Of a stretch of DNA of 64,000 nucleotides, positions 45,757 through 54,600 are shown piece after piece. The stretch comes from Anaeromyxobacter sp. Fw109-5. GTDB lineage: Bacteria > Myxococcota > Myxococcia > Myxococcales > Anaeromyxobacteraceae. The position numbers and the translations under genes are program-made. Below the pieces are notes generated by a model. The model made no database searches. It was not told the origin of the DNA and was given only the letters and a program-made list of their open reading frames with translations. How positions within the stretch are numbered: the stretch's first letter is position 1; each line of letters begins with the position of its first letter. The DNA lies in assembly GCF_000017505.1 (NCBI RefSeq), contig NC_009675.1, positions 4,592,501 through 4,656,500 of the forward strand. Direction: 5' to 3'.

Positions 45757-45787
45757 CCCCCCGAGGCCCCTCTCCCTCGGCCTGTTC

Positions 45788-47203
45788 TCAGAGGTTACCG
45801 ACGGCCAGCTCAGGCCCGAGGCTCGGGTCGAACCAGGTCGCGCTCCCCTTGGCGTCGTCCGCGGTGAACCACTCCCCATCCGGCCCCGCGGCGCGGTACC
45901 AGATTTCGCTCTCGACGCCCCCGTTCCGCGCGTAGCTCAGCTCCCGGTACGAGTAGACGTAGTCGTCCGTCGTGAAGCACGTGGCGTCGTCGCCGGCGCG
46001 GTACCACGCGAACCGCGTCGGACGGAGGTTGGCGCCGTACGAGACCCGCTGGCAGGAGTCGGGGACGTCGTCATCGGTGAGCCAGACCGCGTCCGGTCCC
46101 GCGGCGCCCATTGCGATCGTCGTGTCGTGGACGCCCGCGGCGTCGTACTGGAACTCGTAGTAGTAGTCCGGGACGTCATCGGGCGTGAGCCACTTACCGT
46201 CGGCGCCGGGGTTCGACACGGTGGTGAGGCGCATCAGCCGTCCTCCGGGCGCGTCGTAGGCGAACGCGTCGTACGCGTACGTCGGGTCGTCCGCCGTGAA
46301 CCACGTCCCGTCCGCGCCCGGGTACTGGTGGAACTTCTCGGCGACCACGTCGCCCGCCGCCGAGCGAACGATCTCGGACCAGCTCGACGGCACGTCGTCG
46401 GCCGTGAACGGCAGCCCATCGAGACCCGCTTCGCCGTACCCCACGCTCCGCAGGACGCGACCCACCTCGTCGAACACGGCGCCACGGAAGTCCGAGACCG
46501 GATCGTCGGGGGTGAACCAGGCGAGATCCGCGCCGGCCTCCCACGCAGCCCAGCTCGTCCAGTTCCCCGCGGCGTCGTACGCGCTCGTCCAGACCGAGCC
46601 CACCGGGTCGTCGGCGGTGAGCCACTCGCCGTCGCCGCCCGGCTGATAGGACGAGACGCCCTGGATGACGTTCCCGGCCGCGTCGTGGGCGAAGGTCTGC
46701 GCTAGCGAGATCGCGCCCGCCGCGTCGTAGGAGACGCGCCGGGTCATCGGGTTCGCGACGGTGCGGAACGAGACGGACGCCGCCACCTCACGGCCGGCGC
46801 CGTCCCGCAGCCCGCCAGTCTGGAGCACGCAGTTCCGCCTCGCCGCCAGCGGCGCCCGCGGCGCCACGGTGATCGTGCGCGAGGCCGCGGCGTACGAGAC
46901 CTCGACGGGCACGACGGTGGGGAAGGTCAGCGCCTCCGACACGTCCCAGTACGGCTCTCCCGTATACGTGCCGGTGCAGCGCAGCGACACGGACGAGGCG
47001 CTCACGCTCGCCTCGGCGAGCGCGCCAGAGAACGTGAGCGTCACCTGCGCGCTGGTCGCCACGCCGAGCGCGCCGTCCGCGGGCGAGCTGCCGGCGAGGA
47101 CGACGGGAGGGAGCTCCTCCCGCTGGTCGCCGTCACCGCCCGAGCACGCCTGCAGGACGACCGAGAGGAACCCCACCAGAGCCACCGCCGAAGTCCGCGC
47201 CAT
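45788..47203 (-). CDS. lipoprotein with Ig-like domain and eight TADD repeats
   Basis: 471 residues. Lipobox LQAC (MARTSAVALVGFLSVVLQAC, Cys20). Residues ~30-145 are a bacterial Ig-like (SbsA/Big_5) domain (SSPADGALGVATSAQVTLTF). From ~150 come eight ~35-residue repeats, each with G-x-D-x-x-[WPC]-[LF]-T-x-D-D (DGEWLTADDP, DLAWFTPDDP, DGLPFTADDV, DGTWFTADDP, DGKWLTPDDV, DAVWLTDDDV, DATCFTTDDY, DGEWFTADDA) followed by a Tyr/Trp-rich strand. The acidic loops could bind calcium. A cell-surface adhesin or structural protein is the cautious reading. ATG at 47203 after GGAGATCGG. Confidence 0.8.
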   Translation of the reverse strand: MARTSAVALVGFLSVVLQACSGGDGDQREELPPVVLAGSSPADGALGVATSAQVTLTFSGALAEASVSASSVSLRCTGTYTGEPYWDVSEALTFPTVVPVEVSYAAASRTITVAPRAPLAARRNCVLQTGGLRDGAGREVAASVSFRTVANPMTRRVSYDAAGAISLAQTFAHDAAGNVIQGVSSYQPGGDGEWLTADDPVGSVWTSAYDAAGNWTSWAAWEAGADLAWFTPDDPVSDFRGAVFDEVGRVLRSVGYGEAGLDGLPFTADDVPSSWSEIVRSAAGDVVAEKFHQYPGADGTWFTADDPTYAYDAFAYDAPGGRLMRLTTVSNPGADGKWLTPDDVPDYYYEFQYDAAGVHDTTIAMGAAGPDAVWLTDDDVPDSCQRVSYGANLRPTRFAWYRAGDDATCFTTDDYVYSYRELSYARNGGVESEIWYRAAGPDGEWFTADDAKGSATWFDPSLGPELAVGNL

Positions 47204-47540
47204 CCGATCTCCTCTCCCAGTGAGGGAGCGAGCGTGCAGGGGTGCGGCAGGGTGTGTCAACCCCGAGGAGGGAGGCGGGGGCGAGTTCGCGGAGACGTAT
47301 AGACCACGTTCCAGAGGAACCGCCCACCTACCCCGCTCACCCTGAGCCTGTCGAAGGGTGGGCGGAGCGGGTCCTGTCCCTCCTCCCCAGCGCCGGCGCA
47401 GCGGCCCACGGCGGCGCGAGCTCGGCGATCCGTCCCTCTGCTTCTCCCCTTGATCCCCGCCCGCCGCTCACGTATATGGGCCGTCCGCTCGCGCGCGCCT
47501 GAGGCGCCCGCGGGCAAGGTTTCGGAACGAGGACGGATTC
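47204..47540. other. intergenic region between the TADD-repeat lipoprotein and tRNA-Ser
   Basis: 337 bases with no supported gene. It contains one palindromic repeat (47333-47365) and must contain the tRNA promoter; TATATGGGCC near 47475 is a weak -10 candidate. Confidence 0.6.
47333..47365. repeat. palindromic repeat, last copy before the island
   Basis: CCGCTCACCCTGAGCCTGTC followed by GAAGGGTGGGCGG. This is the rightmost family member seen; none was found from 47.4 kb to the right edge. Confidence 0.8.
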
Positions 47541-47630
47541 GGAGGAGTGGCCGAGCGGTTTAAGGCGGCGGTCTTGAAAACCGCAGAGGGTTCACGCCCT
47601 CCGAAGGTTCGAATCCTTCCTCCTCCGCCA
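47541..47630 (+). tRNA. tRNA-Ser (anticodon UGA)
   Basis: Acceptor GGAGGAG pairs with CTCCTCC, anticodon loop CTTGAAA with TGA, a long variable arm typical of class II tRNA, T arm GAAGGTTCGAATCCTTC, and an encoded CCA end. Confidence 0.97.
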
Positions 47631-47651
47631 GGTGAAGGAGAACGAGGGTTC

Positions 47652-47741
47652 GGAAAGGTGGCCGAGAGGCCGAAGGCGCTGGTTTGCTAAACCAGTATAC
47701 GGGTAACCGTATCCAGGGTTCGAATCCCTGCCTTTCCGCCA
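47652..47741 (+). tRNA. tRNA-Ser (anticodon GCU)
   Basis: Acceptor GGAAAGG / CCTTTCC, anticodon loop TTGCTAA with GCT, a long variable arm (TATACGGGTAACCGTAT), T arm CAGGGTTCGAATCCCTG, and an encoded CCA end. It lies 21 bases after tRNA-Ser(UGA); probably one transcript. Confidence 0.97.
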
Positions 47742-47799
47742 GTCAGTCGTGCAGCAACCCGGCCCAGCGCATCGCGGCCGGCACAGTCGAATAGGTTTT

Positions 47800-47873
47800 G
47801 GGCCCTTAGCTCAGTTGGATAGAGCGTCGGACTACGAATCCGAAGGCCAGAGGTTCAAATCCTCTAGGGCCCG
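47800..47873 (+). tRNA. tRNA-Arg (anticodon ACG), island attachment site
   Basis: Acceptor GGGCCCT / AGGGCCC, anticodon loop CTACGAA with ACG (read as ICG after deamination), T arm AGAGGTTCAAATCCTCT. Unlike the two tRNA-Ser genes next to it, the gene is followed by CTA instead of an encoded CCA. With an integrase gene starting just downstream, this indicates that the 3' end of the gene is the attachment site and that the sequence after it comes from the island. Confidence 0.95.
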
Positions 47874-47884
47874 CTAGTAAATCC

Positions 47885-47925
47885 GAGGCCTTGCGTGCTC
47901 AACCGCGCAAGGCCTCGTGCTTTTT
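47885..47925 (+). terminator. intrinsic terminator after tRNA-Arg
   Basis: GAGGCCTTGCG pairs with CGCAAGGCCTC (11 bp, ten-base loop), followed by GTGC and TTTTT. It would end the tRNA transcript and, read from the other strand, could also act on the leftward integrase gene. Confidence 0.85.
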
Positions 47926-47993
47926 CGGCGCTTCTTACAGCCTTTCGCCGCACTGCGTTGACCCCTTCGACTGGCTTCGTGGCCAGCTCTCGT

Positions 47994-49091
47994 CTAGTCC
48001 GTCCGGGTGGAAAATTCGCCTCGAAAGGTGGGGGCGGCACCCTCCCGGCGCGCCGCGTCGATGCGCTCCACCGCGGCCTTGAGGTCCCCCTCGTCGATGA
48101 TGTTGTAGCGGTCGAAGACGCTCCGGGTCTTGTGGCCCGAGAGCTTCATCACGACCGATTCCGGCACGCCGCTCCGGCGCGCGTTCGTGACGAACGAACG
48201 GCGGAGGTCGTGGAACCAGATGCCCGCGTAGCCGGCGCGCTCGCAGGCGCGGCGGAGCATCTTGTTGTGCTCGCTCCAGGGCCGGCCGGTGTCCGGGTTC
48301 ACGAATACGTACGGCGAGTGGAGCTGGCGCGGGGTCGCGCGGAGGATCTCGAGCGCGCGGCTCGTGAGGTAGACGACGCGCGCCTCGTTCGTCTTCGTCT
48401 CCTTCGCCGAGAGGCGGATGCACCCGAGCCCGAGGTCCACCTGCTCCCAGCGCAGGAAGCGGAGCTCGGTCTTGCGGAGCCCGGTCTCGTAGTCGAACTC
48501 GATCACCGGCGCGAAGGTGGGCGGCGCCGCCTTCAGGATCCGCTCGAGCATGACCGGCTTCAGCACCATGTCGCGGGTGTTCGGCTCGTTGAGGAGCGGC
48601 ACCGCGGCGATGGGGTTCCGCACGAGCGTCCCGCACTCGATCGCGAAGTTGATGCAGCGCTTGAGCAGCGCGATCTCGCGGTCGATGGTGCCGGGCGCGG
48701 GAGGGCCACCGCGGCGGGTGGTCTCCTCGAAGCGCTTCTCCCGGTACTCCTCGACGTCCTTGCGCGTGAGCTTCGCGGCGCGCCGGCTGCCGAGGTGCTC
48801 GACGAGGTGGCGCGCCCGATCGACGTCGGACCGCCAGCTGTCGTTGTCGCGCCGGGTGATCGGCTCCCACGCCTTCCAGCAGTCCTCGACCGTCGTCTTC
48901 GCCTCGAGCTGCCGGTCGAACCAGCGGCCCTCGAACGCGTCGATCTCGAGCTTGGCGAGGAGCATCTTCGCGTGCTTCTGGCTCGGGATCTTCTTCACCC
49001 GGACCCGCTTCAGCTGCCCGCTGGGCAGCTTTATCCATGCATCGAGGCCGAACAGGGTCCGGCCGTCCTTCTCGTACTGGTAGACGCCCAT
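47994..49091 (-). CDS. tyrosine recombinase / integrase
   Basis: 365 residues. N-terminal AP2-like arm-binding region (MGVYQYEKDGRTLFGLDAWI), a core-binding SAM-like domain (~65-165), and a catalytic domain with Arg in YETGLRKTELRFLRW near 207, HDLRRSF near 298 (H-x-x-R), GHKTRSVFDRYN near 322 (His and the Tyr nucleophile): the complete RHRHY set. It integrates the island at the adjacent tRNA-Arg. ATG at 49091 after AAGGAGAAGCTC. Confidence 0.95.
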   Translation of the reverse strand: MGVYQYEKDGRTLFGLDAWIKLPSGQLKRVRVKKIPSQKHAKMLLAKLEIDAFEGRWFDRQLEAKTTVEDCWKAWEPITRRDNDSWRSDVDRARHLVEHLGSRRAAKLTRKDVEEYREKRFEETTRRGGPPAPGTIDREIALLKRCINFAIECGTLVRNPIAAVPLLNEPNTRDMVLKPVMLERILKAAPPTFAPVIEFDYETGLRKTELRFLRWEQVDLGLGCIRLSAKETKTNEARVVYLTSRALEILRATPRQLHSPYVFVNPDTGRPWSEHNKMLRRACERAGYAGIWFHDLRRSFVTNARRSGVPESVVMKLSGHKTRSVFDRYNIIDEGDLKAAVERIDAARREGAAPTFRGEFSTRTD

Positions 49092-49177
49092 GAGCTTCTC
49101 CTTGGCAGGCGGGCGTCGGAGGCGATTCTAGCGCGGGTCGCCGGGCCCGTGCTGCGCCCGGCGACCCGCACGAGCCG

Positions 49178-49582
49178 CTACCGAAGCGCGAGGACCGCGT
49201 CGAGCTCCGCCCGGTGGAACCGCATCCGCCGCGGGCCGAAGCGGTGGACGGGGACCTGGCCGCGGCGGACCGCCTGGTACAGTGCGCGGACCGAGGGGAG
49301 ACGCAGGTACGCGGCCGCCTCCTGCGGCGTCAGGGTCTCGCCGGTGCCCTCGCCGCCGGCGGAGCGCCGCGCCGCCCTGCCCTCCCCGTGGAGCGCCGCG
49401 ACCTCCTGGCGGAGGGCGCGGAGCTCGATGCGCAGCAGCGCGCAGGGGTTCGCGACCTGGCCGCAGCTCGCGCACCTCGCCTCGGCCGAGGGCGGCTCCC
49501 GGTACTCGGCGTTGGCCTCGAACGAGCAGGGCACGCAGATCCACGCCCGAGGCGGCGCCGCCGCGAGGCTAGTCCCGGTCAC
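49178..49582 (-). CDS. zinc-ribbon plus excisionase-type HTH protein
   Basis: 134 residues from a GTG at 49582 that has GGAGG six bases upstream. The N-terminal half has two cysteine pairs (CVPC near 17, CASCGQ near 38), a likely zinc ribbon. After a helix (LRIELRALRQEVAALHGEG) the C-terminal half is an HTH_17/excisionase-like DNA-binding domain (LTPQEAAAYLRLPSVRALYQ ... RRGQVPVHRFGPRRMRFHRA). It sits directly upstream of the integrase gene in the same direction, as expected for a recombination directionality factor or a regulator of the integrase. The zinc ribbon is not usual for excisionases. Confidence 0.78.
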   Translation of the reverse strand: MTGTSLAAAPPRAWICVPCSFEANAEYREPPSAEARCASCGQVANPCALLRIELRALRQEVAALHGEGRAARRSAGGEGTGETLTPQEAAAYLRLPSVRALYQAVRRGQVPVHRFGPRRMRFHRAELDAVLALR

Positions 49583-49967
49583 CGGAGGCCTCCACCCCCG
49601 CGTCAACGCCGTGCACCGGCCTGGCCGTGCCGTCGCGCGGCGCCACAGCCACGCCGGCGTGGGTGGGCTTCCGCTCGGGCGCGGGCGTCGCGTCGGCGCG
49701 GGTGCTCGCCGTCTTGGCGGCGTGGAGCTTCGCCACGTCGGCCGCCTTGCTGGCGACGGCGGACACCGTCGCGTCGATCGCGCCGTCGCCGAGCGCCTGC
49801 GACAGGGCCGGCGCGTTGTCGATGAGAGCGGCCGCGACGTCGAGGACGGCGCAGCCGAGGCCGCCCTTGTTCACGCGGCAGGCCTTCGCCGCGCGCCGCA
49901 GGTGCTTCGCGCTCTTGTTGAAGATGACATCGGGGTCAGCGGGGGTCTTTCCGCGAGTCTCGTTCAC
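49569..49967 (-). CDS. small hypothetical island protein
   Basis: 132 residues from GTG at 49967, with AAGGAG eight bases upstream. The N-terminal part is basic with two Cys (KSAKHLRRAAKACRVNKGGL GCAV region); the middle is an Ala-rich helix (ALSQALGDGAIDATVSAVAS); the tail is Thr/Pro-rich. The 3' end overlaps the zinc-ribbon gene by 14 bases. No family is recognised. First gene of the integrase-side transcript. Confidence 0.65.
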   Translation of the reverse strand: MNETRGKTPADPDVIFNKSAKHLRRAAKACRVNKGGLGCAVLDVAAALIDNAPALSQALGDGAIDATVSAVASKAADVAKLHAAKTASTRADATPAPERKPTHAGVAVAPRDGTARPVHGVDAGVEASGDRD

Positions 49968-50639
49968 TGGTCTTCTCCTTGAGTGTGGTGGCGGGGCACA
50001 TTGCCCACCTTCCCCATCTCGAAACCAGGAGCGGGTTTGAAGTCAAGTAGGGTCACGTACAATTTTGGCTCAATATTTGGCCGCCCGAATCGCACGGGTG
50101 AGCTCGCGCACCTGAGCGCGAGCTCACCCACGTCGCCGCCGGCGGGCAGGCGACAGCCGACGGCCGCGGAGCACACGGCCGCGAGTCCGAGGGGATGTTC
50201 GACGAAGATCCCCACAAGCTGCGTGAACGTTCCCCTGGACCACGGATACGAGTTCCCCATGGTGACAGGCGCAGGGGATCCCTTGCCAAAGTTGCTGATT
50301 CTCCGTGGGGAACACTTGGAGACGTCGGGCGGGGATCTCGACGCGTGTTCCCCCACCTGCGTCCGCCCTCACGGGCAGCGGGCGTACACGGACTCGCTGG
50401 TCCGGAGAATGCGGGGATCCGGGCACGGAGCTGCACAAGAGTGCTAGCGCCGTTCGCACCGCGAGGGCTTCAGGCGCGACCACGAGGGGATCCTGACGCT
50501 GGATCGACGGGAACGTCAGAATTGCGCGGGGAAGGTGGCGTTCCCCGGAACCGCGTGTTCATCGCGCATTGCGCACTATTGCGCAACCGGATGATTCTCC
50601 GCCCGAAAAGCCGGCGCACGGCAGATCCCAGCCGTCGGG
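49968..50639. other. island intergenic region, no supported gene
   Basis: 672 bases between the small hypothetical gene and the EVE-HNH gene. Short open frames occur but none has a start context or recognisable motif. TTGCGCACTATTGCGCAA at 50569-50586 contains two copies of the self-complementary TGCGCA three bases apart and may be an operator. The region likely holds the promoter for the leftward integrase-side genes. Confidence 0.55.
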
Positions 50640-51611
50640 CTACCTCACGGTCGCGCTTCGGAAGATCTCCGTCCGGTGGAACTCGAGGTAACGCTCCTGA
50701 TCCCGCGAGAACTTGCCGATGATCGGGGGCCGGTCCGGGTCGACACCAAGCTTCACCAGGGTCCTCTCGTCCGCTACGGGAGAAACGAGCAGCTGCCCGT
50801 CAGCGAATGAGATGAACCCCCGATCGAACAGGAAGTCAGCGTGCGGGGCGAGCAGGAGGCCGTTGTGCGCGCTCAACCGCTCGTCGTTCGTGGCGTGCCG
50901 CCACGGCTTGATGTGGCTCGCGATCAGGTACGCCGGGTTGGACACCTTCGTGATTCGGCACTCCGGTTCGATGCGAGCGACATTCGCGCGGAAGAGCCCC
51001 TGGCCGATACGTGCCTTCACGAGCGCCTCGCGCTCGGTCGAGTCGAGACGTGCTCGCTGAAGCTCCTCGAGCTCATGCCGCTCCCATACCTCGCGCTCCG
51101 GCTCCTCGGCGGACGCGACGAGCGTTGCTCTCGCGTCGCGCGCCTGGAGCGGGTTCCCGGCGGCAACGACGAGCGACCAGACCAGGTTCCCGAGATCGGA
51201 CGGCAGCGCTGCGAGGTAGACGGATTGCAGCCCCTTCCCGTTCGCCGCGTTGAGGGGCGAGTACTTCTCAGGGAGCAGCGGGCGGATTCGCTCCCACGCG
51301 CTACGGGGCGCAACAGGTGCCGTCAGCCGGACGTACTCGACATCGACGCGATAGCCGATCTGGCTCCAGTTGCGGCCGACCGCCCCGAACTCGTCCGGTT
51401 TCGGCGCGTCGTACCCGAAAGAACGAATCGTGCCGTACGCTCGAATCGCTCCTTCCCAGTACGAGAACACCAGGTCGCCGGGAGCGACGACCTTCATGTT
51501 CTCGTAGAACTGGTTTCGGCTGAGATCTGCGCGGCGCTTCGGGGACCAGAGATACCCGCCGCCGATCTCGTGGCGGTACGTCTGCTTCTGGTTCACCCAC
51601 CAGTACTGCAT
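50640..51611 (-). CDS. EVE-HNH endonuclease (type IV-like)
   Basis: 323 residues. The N-terminal ~140 residues look like an EVE domain (YWWVNQKQTYRHEIGGGYLW ... APGDLVFSYWEGAIRAYGTI), a PUA-like pocket that reads modified bases. The C-terminal part is an HNH_2 nuclease (about 215-275: ECRITKVSNPAYLIASHIKP, then LSAHNGLLLAPHADFLFDRG). EVE fused to HNH is a known arrangement of modification-dependent restriction enzymes that cut phage DNA with altered bases. It stands 61 bases after the helicase gene on the same strand. The catalytic histidines of SHIKPW and the metal-binding LLLAPHADFLFD are intact. Confidence 0.88.
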   Translation of the reverse strand: MQYWWVNQKQTYRHEIGGGYLWSPKRRADLSRNQFYENMKVVAPGDLVFSYWEGAIRAYGTIRSFGYDAPKPDEFGAVGRNWSQIGYRVDVEYVRLTAPVAPRSAWERIRPLLPEKYSPLNAANGKGLQSVYLAALPSDLGNLVWSLVVAAGNPLQARDARATLVASAEEPEREVWERHELEELQRARLDSTEREALVKARIGQGLFRANVARIEPECRITKVSNPAYLIASHIKPWRHATNDERLSAHNGLLLAPHADFLFDRGFISFADGQLLVSPVADERTLVKLGVDPDRPPIIGKFSRDQERYLEFHRTEIFRSATVR

Positions 51612-51672
51612 CGCGACACGAGTCTACTCGAGCCCCGGATCCGGGTCTCGTTCTCCTCGGCGGCCACGACGC

Positions 51673-54600
51673 TCAGGCTGAGGCCACAGCCGCGGCGATG
51701 ACCAGCGCCCAACGTGTATCGATCCACCGCGTCGCTTCCTTCGGCGTCCCCTCGAGATAGCGGGCCAGGTTCACGCGCGCCTCGTCCAGCACGCCGCCCT
51801 TCGCCTCGACGTCGTCCCTCGCGACGAGCACCCAGGCCAAGTCGACGAGCGACACCGTCCGCTCGCGGAACCCGTCAGGGCCGCCGTCGATGCGGACGCC
51901 GCCCCGCTCCGCAAGGCCGACAACCCGGCACCGCTTTCCGTCCCGCTCGATCCAGTTCCCGCCGAACCGCTCGACGGCCGCGGTCGCCAGTGCTCGGGCG
52001 CGCTCGAGCTGGGGCTCGGGCAGGCGTCGCGACGCGGTCCGCCCCACCCCGAGGTGCTTCCAGGTACCGTAATCGACCTCGGGGATCACCCACGCTCGCT
52101 CGTCGTCGTTCCACCGCCCGACGCCGCAGTACCTCCAGGTCGTCCCCTCGCCGCGGGCGAATACGAACGCGGTCTCGCCAGGCCGGCGCGCCGGCACCGG
52201 ACGCGTAACCCGGTCCGGCGCGGACAGAACACCCCGCCCGTCCACCATCACGAACAGGTGTCCGCCGACGCGCAGCCCGTCGCGCGGGTCGGCGTCGAGC
52301 CCGAAGGCCTTCCCGACCTCCCCGTCCTCGACGTGCGCGCCGACCTCCGGGGCGAGCGCCTCAGGTGACACGTGTTCCGCCAGGATCGCGACGGGGACGG
52401 TGCGCTCCTGCGCCGCGAACGGCGCGATCCCGGGATTGTCCGACGCGAGGAGCCAGCGTCCATCGCGCCGCACGATCCGCTTCACCTGGTAGGCGCCGTC
52501 GCCGCTCCCGTCGCTGACCTGGACGAGCGCCACCCGGCCCTCGACGGCGCCGAGCCCGGCGCCACGGGCGTACCGGAAGAGGAGCCAGTCGCCGTCGCGG
52601 ATGGGATCCCCGCCGCCCGCCATCGAGTTGCCCGCAGCACGGACCGCGAAGAGCTCGGCCCCGCGACTCGGGACCGGAAGCACGACCTCCTCCGCCTCGG
52701 GTGCGCCCGCCGTCGGGGCACCCGCGGCGCCGGCTGCCGCGCGAAGCGTTGGGAACGCCACCACGCGCCCGCGCGAAGGCAGATCGATCATCTGCCCGAG
52801 CGGCTCCACGTTCCACCCGTCGGGCGACCGGAAGAAGCGAATACGGAAGGCGGTCCCCGCCCTGCCGACCGCCGGCCCGAACCAAGCGCGCAGGATGTCG
52901 GGGAGCAGGTTCTTCGTCGAGCCGACCGGGTGCGCCACGTTGCAGGCGATCTTCACGAAGCGGAAGCGCCACCAAGCTCCGGTGGGCGAACCGGCGCCAG
53001 AGTGCGCGAGCCGGACGTCGGTGTCGCCGGTCGGCAGGTCGGGCCGGGACATCCGCGGCGGGAGCATCAGGATCGGATCGCGCTCGTTCGAGATGACCTT
53101 GCAGACGAAGGCATCGCCCTGGACCTCCGGCTCAAACCGACGGCGATACTGCGCGAGCCGATAGTCCACCAGCTCCCGCGTCATCTCGACGACCGTCTCC
53201 TCAAGCCCGGTCGGGATCGGCAGCTTCGGCAAGAACCGATCGCCTTCGACCGCGAACCACCGCTTCGGCTCAGCAGGCGTCCCGGCCCACGCCTTCACCG
53301 GGTTCTTCCGCCAGTACGCGAGCCACGCCCGCTCGGCGGGTACACGCGGGTCCGGCAGCTCGTTTACGCCGTTGAGGTCGCGGAACAGCTCGGGGGAGCG
53401 GACGAGGATCTGGTGGCTACGCCGCGCGAGCACGTCGAGATTGACGCCCGTTCCGAGCGCCTCGAGCTCGATGACTGCCTCGAGCAGCACCAGCTTGAAC
53501 GACTTCTCGAGGACGGTCGTCTCGAGCTCGCGGTACCAATCGCGCCCGGCTTCGAGAACGCGCTCCTCATCCGCGGTGAGGTGGCCTTCCGAGCGGACGA
53601 ACTCGAACCAGCTACCGTGCACCTGACGCAGCACGGAGGGCGAGTAGCCGGAGCGGTACAGCTCGCCAATCGTGGGGCGCTCGCCTCGCGCCACCTGAAG
53701 CTCCCGATACGCGCGCTCGACCGCGTTTGCGCCCGAAGGAAGAAGCCGTCGGAGCAGATCGATCGCATCGAGCTGAACATCAATGGAGCACCCGGGAGGC
53801 AGCTCGGCCTCCCCGCCCTCAAGGAATGCGCGGAGGTCCGGCCGCGCATCGCCAAGCGAGAGCAGCGTCCGCACGCGGTCCAGGAAGACGCGGTGGTTTC
53901 CGACGAAGTCTATGACCGTGAGCCGCTCCTTGCCCTCGGCGATGCGGAGCCCGCGCCCGAGCTGCTGCAGGAACACCACCGGCGACTCTGTCGGCCGGAG
54001 CATCACGACCCGATCGACGAGGGGAACGTCGACCCCCTCGTTGAACAGGTCGACCGCGCATACCGCGTCGATGCGACCCGCGGCGAGGTCGGCGAGTGCG
54101 CGGCTGCGGTCGTCCGAGCCGGGGTCGGAGTGCACCGCCCGCACGCGCACGCCGCGCCCCTCGAGCCACCTCTTCGCGAACTCGGCATGCGGGATCGAAC
54201 AGCAGAATACGAGCGTCCGCATCCCGCCGTGCTCACCGAGCGCGCTCCAGAGCCGCTCCATCCGCTCCTGCGTCTGAACGGCTTCCTCGAGCCGCTTCGG
54301 GTCGAACCGGCGATTCCGCCACGGAATGTTGTCGTGCGAGTAGTCGACCGTGTCCTTCAGGCCGAAGTAGGCGAACGGAACGAGCCGCTTCGCCTCGATG
54401 CCGACGCCGAGGTCGGCACGGAACGGCAGGTTGTCATCGAAGAGGCCGAGGACGTCTCCCTCATCGGCGCGATCCGGCGTGGCCGTGAGGCCGAGCAGGA
54501 ATCCCGGATCGATGCGCGAGAGGATGCGCCGGTAGCTCGGCGCCTCGGCGTGATGGACCTCATCGACGACCACGTAGTCGAACCGCTCCGCCGCGAGCCG

